A DNA stretch of 64,000 nt from Asticcacaulis sp. AC460 (GTDB taxonomy: Bacteria > Pseudomonadota > Alphaproteobacteria > Caulobacterales > Caulobacteraceae), in assembly GCF_000495795.1 (NCBI RefSeq), contig NZ_AWGD01000010.1, positions 62,001 to 126,000 of the forward strand, written 5' to 3'. Positions within the stretch are counted from its first letter, which is position 1. Each line of letters opens with the position of its first letter. Shown one piece after another: positions 61,005 to 64,000 of the stretch. The notes under the pieces are model-generated. The model was not told the DNA's origin. It did no database searches and worked only from the letters and a program-made list of their open reading frames with translations. The translations under genes were made by a program, and so were the position numbers.

Positions 61005-62002
61005 AACGCGTCGTCTGGGGTGTATTGTCGACCGCCAAGATCGGGCTGAACAAGGTCATTCCGGCCCTGCTGAAAAGCGACATGATCCGGGTCAAGGGCA
61101 TCGGCTCGCGTAACCTGGTGAACGCGCAGCAGGCCGTGGCGGCGCTCGGGCTGGAGCAGGCCTATGGATCGTACGAAGACCTGCTGGCCGATCCGGAAAT
61201 CGAGGTCATCTACAATCCGCTACCCAACCATCTCCATGTGCCGATGACCCTGGCGGCGGCGCGCGCCGGCAAGCATGTGCTGTGCGAAAAGCCGATGGCC
61301 TTGAACGCGGCCGAGATCGACGCGCTGGATGAGGTTAAAGGCTCCCTGATACAAGAAGCGTTCATGGTGCGGCATTCGCTGCAGTGGATCGAGGCACGGC
61401 GGCTGATCCGCGACGGCGCCATCGGCCGGCCGCAGATGATCCAGTCCTATTTCAGCTATGACAATCTCGATCCCGGCAATATCCGCAACAAGGTCGAATG
61501 GGGCGGCGGCGGGCTGCTCGATATCGGCTGTTATCCCATCGTCGCCGGGCGTTTCTTCTTCGAGACCGAACCGGTGCGCGTCATGGCCCTGATCAAGCGC
61601 GACGAAGGTTTCGGCACGGATGTCATCGCCTCGGCCCTGCTCGATTTCGGCCATGGCCGACAGTTGAGCTTCACCGTTTCGACCCAGGCCGGGCGCAGCC
61701 AGAGCATTAATGTCTTCGGCACCAAGGCGCGGTTGTCACTGCCGATCCCGTTCAACCAGCCGCCCGATCGCGAGCAGAACATCATCATCGACAATGGCGC
61801 GACCCTGGATGGCGGCACGGCGGTGACGCACACCCTGCCGGCGTCCGATCAGTACCAGTTGATGGGCGAGGCTTTCTGCCGGGCGGTGCGCGGAGAAGCG
61901 CCCCTGCCCTACGGTATGGACGATGCCCGCGCCAATATGCGTATCCTCGACGCCCTGTTCCGCTCGGAAACCTCGGGCCAGTGGGAAGAGGTGGCCGCCT
62001 GA
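61001..62002 (+). CDS. Gfo/Idh/MocA family oxidoreductase
   Basis: 333 residues. The NAD(P)-binding N-terminus is VVWGVLSTAKIGLNKVIPAL, and the EKP motif lies in KHVLCEKPMALN. The C-terminal domain shows WGGGGLLDIGCYPIVAGR, with the conserved D-x3-Y pattern where others have H. It most resembles trans-1,2-dihydrobenzenediol or xylose dehydrogenase-like members. The substrate is unknown. It is coupled to DUF72 upstream and is followed directly by a DUF6445-like gene. Confidence 0.88.
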   Translation: MKRVVWGVLSTAKIGLNKVIPALLKSDMIRVKGIGSRNLVNAQQAVAALGLEQAYGSYEDLLADPEIEVIYNPLPNHLHVPMTLAAARAGKHVLCEKPMALNAAEIDALDEVKGSLIQEAFMVRHSLQWIEARRLIRDGAIGRPQMIQSYFSYDNLDPGNIRNKVEWGGGGLLDIGCYPIVAGRFFFETEPVRVMALIKRDEGFGTDVIASALLDFGHGRQLSFTVSTQAGRSQSINVFGTKARLSLPIPFNQPPDREQNIIIDNGATLDGGTAVTHTLPASDQYQLMGEAFCRAVRGEAPLPYGMDDARANMRILDALFRSETSGQWEEVAA

Positions 62003-62712
62003 GCGCCCCCCCTTATACGTCCCTTGCGATCAATCCCAAGGCAGAGGTCCATCTGCGCCGGATCGGCCGTGAAGGTCATCCGCTGCTGATCATCGACGAT
62101 GTCCTGCTGGAGCCGGAGGCTTTGGTTGGTATGGCCGCGGAGGCAGAATTTGCGCCGCCGACCGGGACCTATTATCCGGGTTTGAACGCAGCGCTGCCGC
62201 GGTCGTATCTGGAGACGTTATTGCCGGTGCTGCGGCCCAGTTTCGAGCGGGCCTTTGCGATCGGGCGTGATACGCCTCTGGTGGCCAATGGCTTTTTCGC
62301 TTTAGCGACGCACCGGCTGGAAGACTTCGGTCCGTGGCAGAAGATTCCGCACTATGACCAGCTTCATCCGGATCACCTGGCCATGGTGCACTACCTCTGT
62401 CATGGCCAGGGCGGCGGAACCGCCTTCTTCCGGCATCGGGCGACGGGGTATGAATCGGTCAATCCACAGCGCCGCGAGGCTTATCTCGGCACGGTCCAGG
62501 GTGAGCTGGACCGGGAGGGGCATTTGCTGACCGGCTATACCGGGCCCGACACACCGAATTTCGAAATGACCGATTCGGTGGAGATACGATTCAACCGGCT
62601 GATACTCTACCGCAGCAACGTGCTGCACTGTGCCCTGTTCGACGGCGCGAAACTGGACGCCGATGTCCGGATGGGCCGGCTGACCGCGAACAGCTTTTTC
62701 CGCCCACGCTAA
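61981..62712 (+). CDS. DUF6445-like protein
   Basis: 243 residues if GTG 61981 is used; a CTG at 61999 behind AAGAGG, overlapping the upstream stop, is an alternative, because no early ATG exists. The body (AEVHLRRIGREGHPLLIIDD...PGLNAALP, KIPHYDQLHPDHLAMVHYLC, GGTAFFRHRATGYE, NRLILYRSNVLHCALF) resembles the DUF6445 group, which has an HxD-like pattern (HYDQLH) and a distal His, reminiscent of 2-oxoglutarate/iron dioxygenase folds. The catalytic role is unproven. It is probably cotranscribed with the two genes upstream. Confidence 0.72.
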   Translation: MGRGGRLSAPPYTSLAINPKAEVHLRRIGREGHPLLIIDDVLLEPEALVGMAAEAEFAPPTGTYYPGLNAALPRSYLETLLPVLRPSFERAFAIGRDTPLVANGFFALATHRLEDFGPWQKIPHYDQLHPDHLAMVHYLCHGQGGGTAFFRHRATGYESVNPQRREAYLGTVQGELDREGHLLTGYTGPDTPNFEMTDSVEIRFNRLILYRSNVLHCALFDGAKLDADVRMGRLTANSFFRPR

Positions 62713-62995
62713 ACCTATGGTTTTTAAATAATTTTTGCCCGCGCACGATGTCGTGACAGGGCCGATTATGTGCGCATTCGCACCATTTTTGTGCTATGCA
62801 GCATGATTGGCCGTTTACTGTAAGTTCTGTCTTCCCTACTGCTTTTTTATGGGCTGATGGGCAGTATGCCCATATTCCGCAAGGTTTTCAGAACCTTAGC
62901 ACAATTCCGTGATCAGTCCAAACAAAGGCGTGAGAAGCATTAACGGCTTTTTCCGCGCGCGAGGACCTGCGTTTTACACAAGCCGAGGTAAGAAT

Positions 62996-64000
62996 ATGCT
63001 GCAGTCCAACAGTTTCCAGGCCGCCAACCGGATCGAAGACGAAGACTTCAGCGTAATCGATATTCCCCTCATCGATAAGGCCCAGACAGGTACGGTCCGC
63101 CTGACCCGGCCCGCCATCATCGGCAATTTCCCGCCGCGTCAATGCGGACTGGCGACCTTTACCCGCGACATGTACGCCTGCCTGTCCAAGGCTCTGCCGC
63201 AGGCTGAGTGGAACGTCATCGCCATGAATGACCCGGGCGCGGAATATGATTATCCGAGCGAGGTCACCCACCAGCTTCCCCAGAACGACATCGACGCCTA
63301 TCGCGCCCTGGCCGACGAGTTGAACGCCGCCGGCAATGACGTGGTCTTCGTCCAGCACGAATTCGGCATCTATGGCGGCCCGTCCGGCCGTTACCTGCTG
63401 GCCATGCTGGAACGGCTCAACATGCCGATCGTGACCACCCTGCACACCATCCTGGAAAAGCCCAACGCCGAACAGCGCCTGGTCATGGACGCCCTGATCC
63501 GCCTGTCGGACACCCTGGTGACCATGGCGCAGAAGGGCAAGGAGATCCTGATGCGGGTGTACAGTGTGCCGGAAGCGCGCATCGCCGTCATCCCGCACGG
63601 AGCCCCCTCGCGGCCGTTGCGCGACACCACCAGCTTCAAGGCGGAACTGGGCCTGACCAACAAGAAGACCCTGACGACGTTTGGCCTGCTGTCGCCGAAC
63701 AAGGGCATCGAAACCGTCATCCAGGCCCTGCCCGACATCGTCCGCGGTTGCCCCAACCTGGTCTACCTGGTCATCGGCGCCACCCATCCGCACCTGATCA
63801 AGCACGAGGGCGAAAAGTACCGCGACAGCCTCAAGCAGATGGCGCGCGATCTCGGCGTCGAGCGCCACGTCCACTTCATCAACAGCTTCGTCAATGACGC
63901 CGAACTGGTCGATATCCTGCAGGCCACCGACGTTTACGTCACGCCCTACCTGACCGAGACCCAGATCACCTCGGGCACCCTGTCCTACGCCCTGGCCCTG
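62996..64000 (+). CDS. Glycosyltransferase family 4, 3' end outside window
   Basis: The frame opens at ATG 62996 (MLQSNSFQAANRIEDEDFSV) and stays open to base 64000, giving 335 residues. Features are RPAIIGNFPPRQCGLATFTRDM, VVFVQHEFGIYGGPSGRYLL, IVTTLHTILEKPNAEQRLVM, then TFGLLSPNKGIETVIQALPD and LVYLVIGATHPHLIKHEGE, typical of GT4 mannosyl/glycosyl-transferase-like proteins. The donor-binding EX7E region is not yet reached. Upstream 62713-62995 shows AT-rich sequence with no gene or clear terminator that I can support. Confidence 0.88.
   Translation, partial: MLQSNSFQAANRIEDEDFSVIDIPLIDKAQTGTVRLTRPAIIGNFPPRQCGLATFTRDMYACLSKALPQAEWNVIAMNDPGAEYDYPSEVTHQLPQNDIDAYRALADELNAAGNDVVFVQHEFGIYGGPSGRYLLAMLERLNMPIVTTLHTILEKPNAEQRLVMDALIRLSDTLVTMAQKGKEILMRVYSVPEARIAVIPHGAPSRPLRDTTSFKAELGLTNKKTLTTFGLLSPNKGIETVIQALPDIVRGCPNLVYLVIGATHPHLIKHEGEKYRDSLKQMARDLGVERHVHFINSFVNDAELVDILQATDVYVTPYLTETQITSGTLSYALAL

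Overview
The window looks like chromosomal DNA of an alphaproteobacterium, most likely a carbohydrate-degrading member of the Caulobacteraceae (Asticcacaulis- or Caulobacter-like). This is inferred from the high GC content, a GTTC-N7-GTTC SOS box at dinB, a large Caulobacter-type TonB receptor, GH43, GH67 and GH97 enzymes, a ManD-type glucuronate enzyme and RTX surface-type proteins. No rRNA, canonical tRNA, transposase, prophage or CRISPR array was found.

Layout. 1-4.5 kb: end of a cyclophilin, a stand-alone receiver protein, a lipoprotein, a Tat-exported Gfo/Idh/MocA oxidoreductase coupled to an exported VOC protein, and a YjbR protein. 4.5-12 kb: two paralogous RTX proteins with a divergent LuxR-type regulator. 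13.4-14.1 kb: a gene-free tract that encodes a tandem array of bacterial Y RNAs, two of them with tRNA-like modules. 14.2-20.8 kb: a translationally coupled RNA-repair operon of Ro60 (TROVE), a small HTH protein, Hen1, an ankyrin protein and Pnkp. After a reversed GH43 gene, a MoxR ATPase and a metallopeptidase-vWA protein follow (22.1-25.1 kb). 25-45 kb: sugar uptake and oxidation genes, then a hexuronate/xylan side-chain block (MFS transporter, oxidoreductase, epimerase, GH67 alpha-glucuronidase, ManD, TonB receptor, FadR-type regulator). 46-53 kb: a pyrimidine (Rut) degradation block with a nucleoside hydrolase, a quinone oxidoreductase and a ribokinase. 53-57.5 kb: TetR, LacI and a GH97 alpha-glucosidase. 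57.6-64 kb: glycosyltransferase, SOS-controlled DinB, DUF72, Gfo/Idh/MocA, a DUF6445-like protein and the start of another glycosyltransferase.

The most interesting unit is the Y RNA/Ro60/Hen1/Pnkp locus. Three RNAs share an exact TGGCGCA-N8-TTAC(T/A)TCG core flanked by helices that covary between copies, and a fourth is a diverged relative. Two of them carry a T-arm, a loop-closed acceptor stem and a D-arm in circularly permuted order. The two promoters proposed for the array each carry GTTGC-N5-GCAAC over the -35. Ro60 would hold the Y RNAs, Pnkp would heal and seal broken RNA, Hen1 would 2'-O-methylate the repaired end, and the MoxR/vWA pair may act as a remodelling or sensing arm.

Candidate operators give a regulatory outline: GGTC(A/T)TACC upstream of manD and of the FadR-type gene itself; TGTAA-N-CG-N-TTAC sites near the MFS gene, manD and GH97; and TGTCGGACA upstream of GH43 and manD. 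Dispersed hairpin repeats of two families sit between operons. All functional calls come from reading the sequence; no database search was run.
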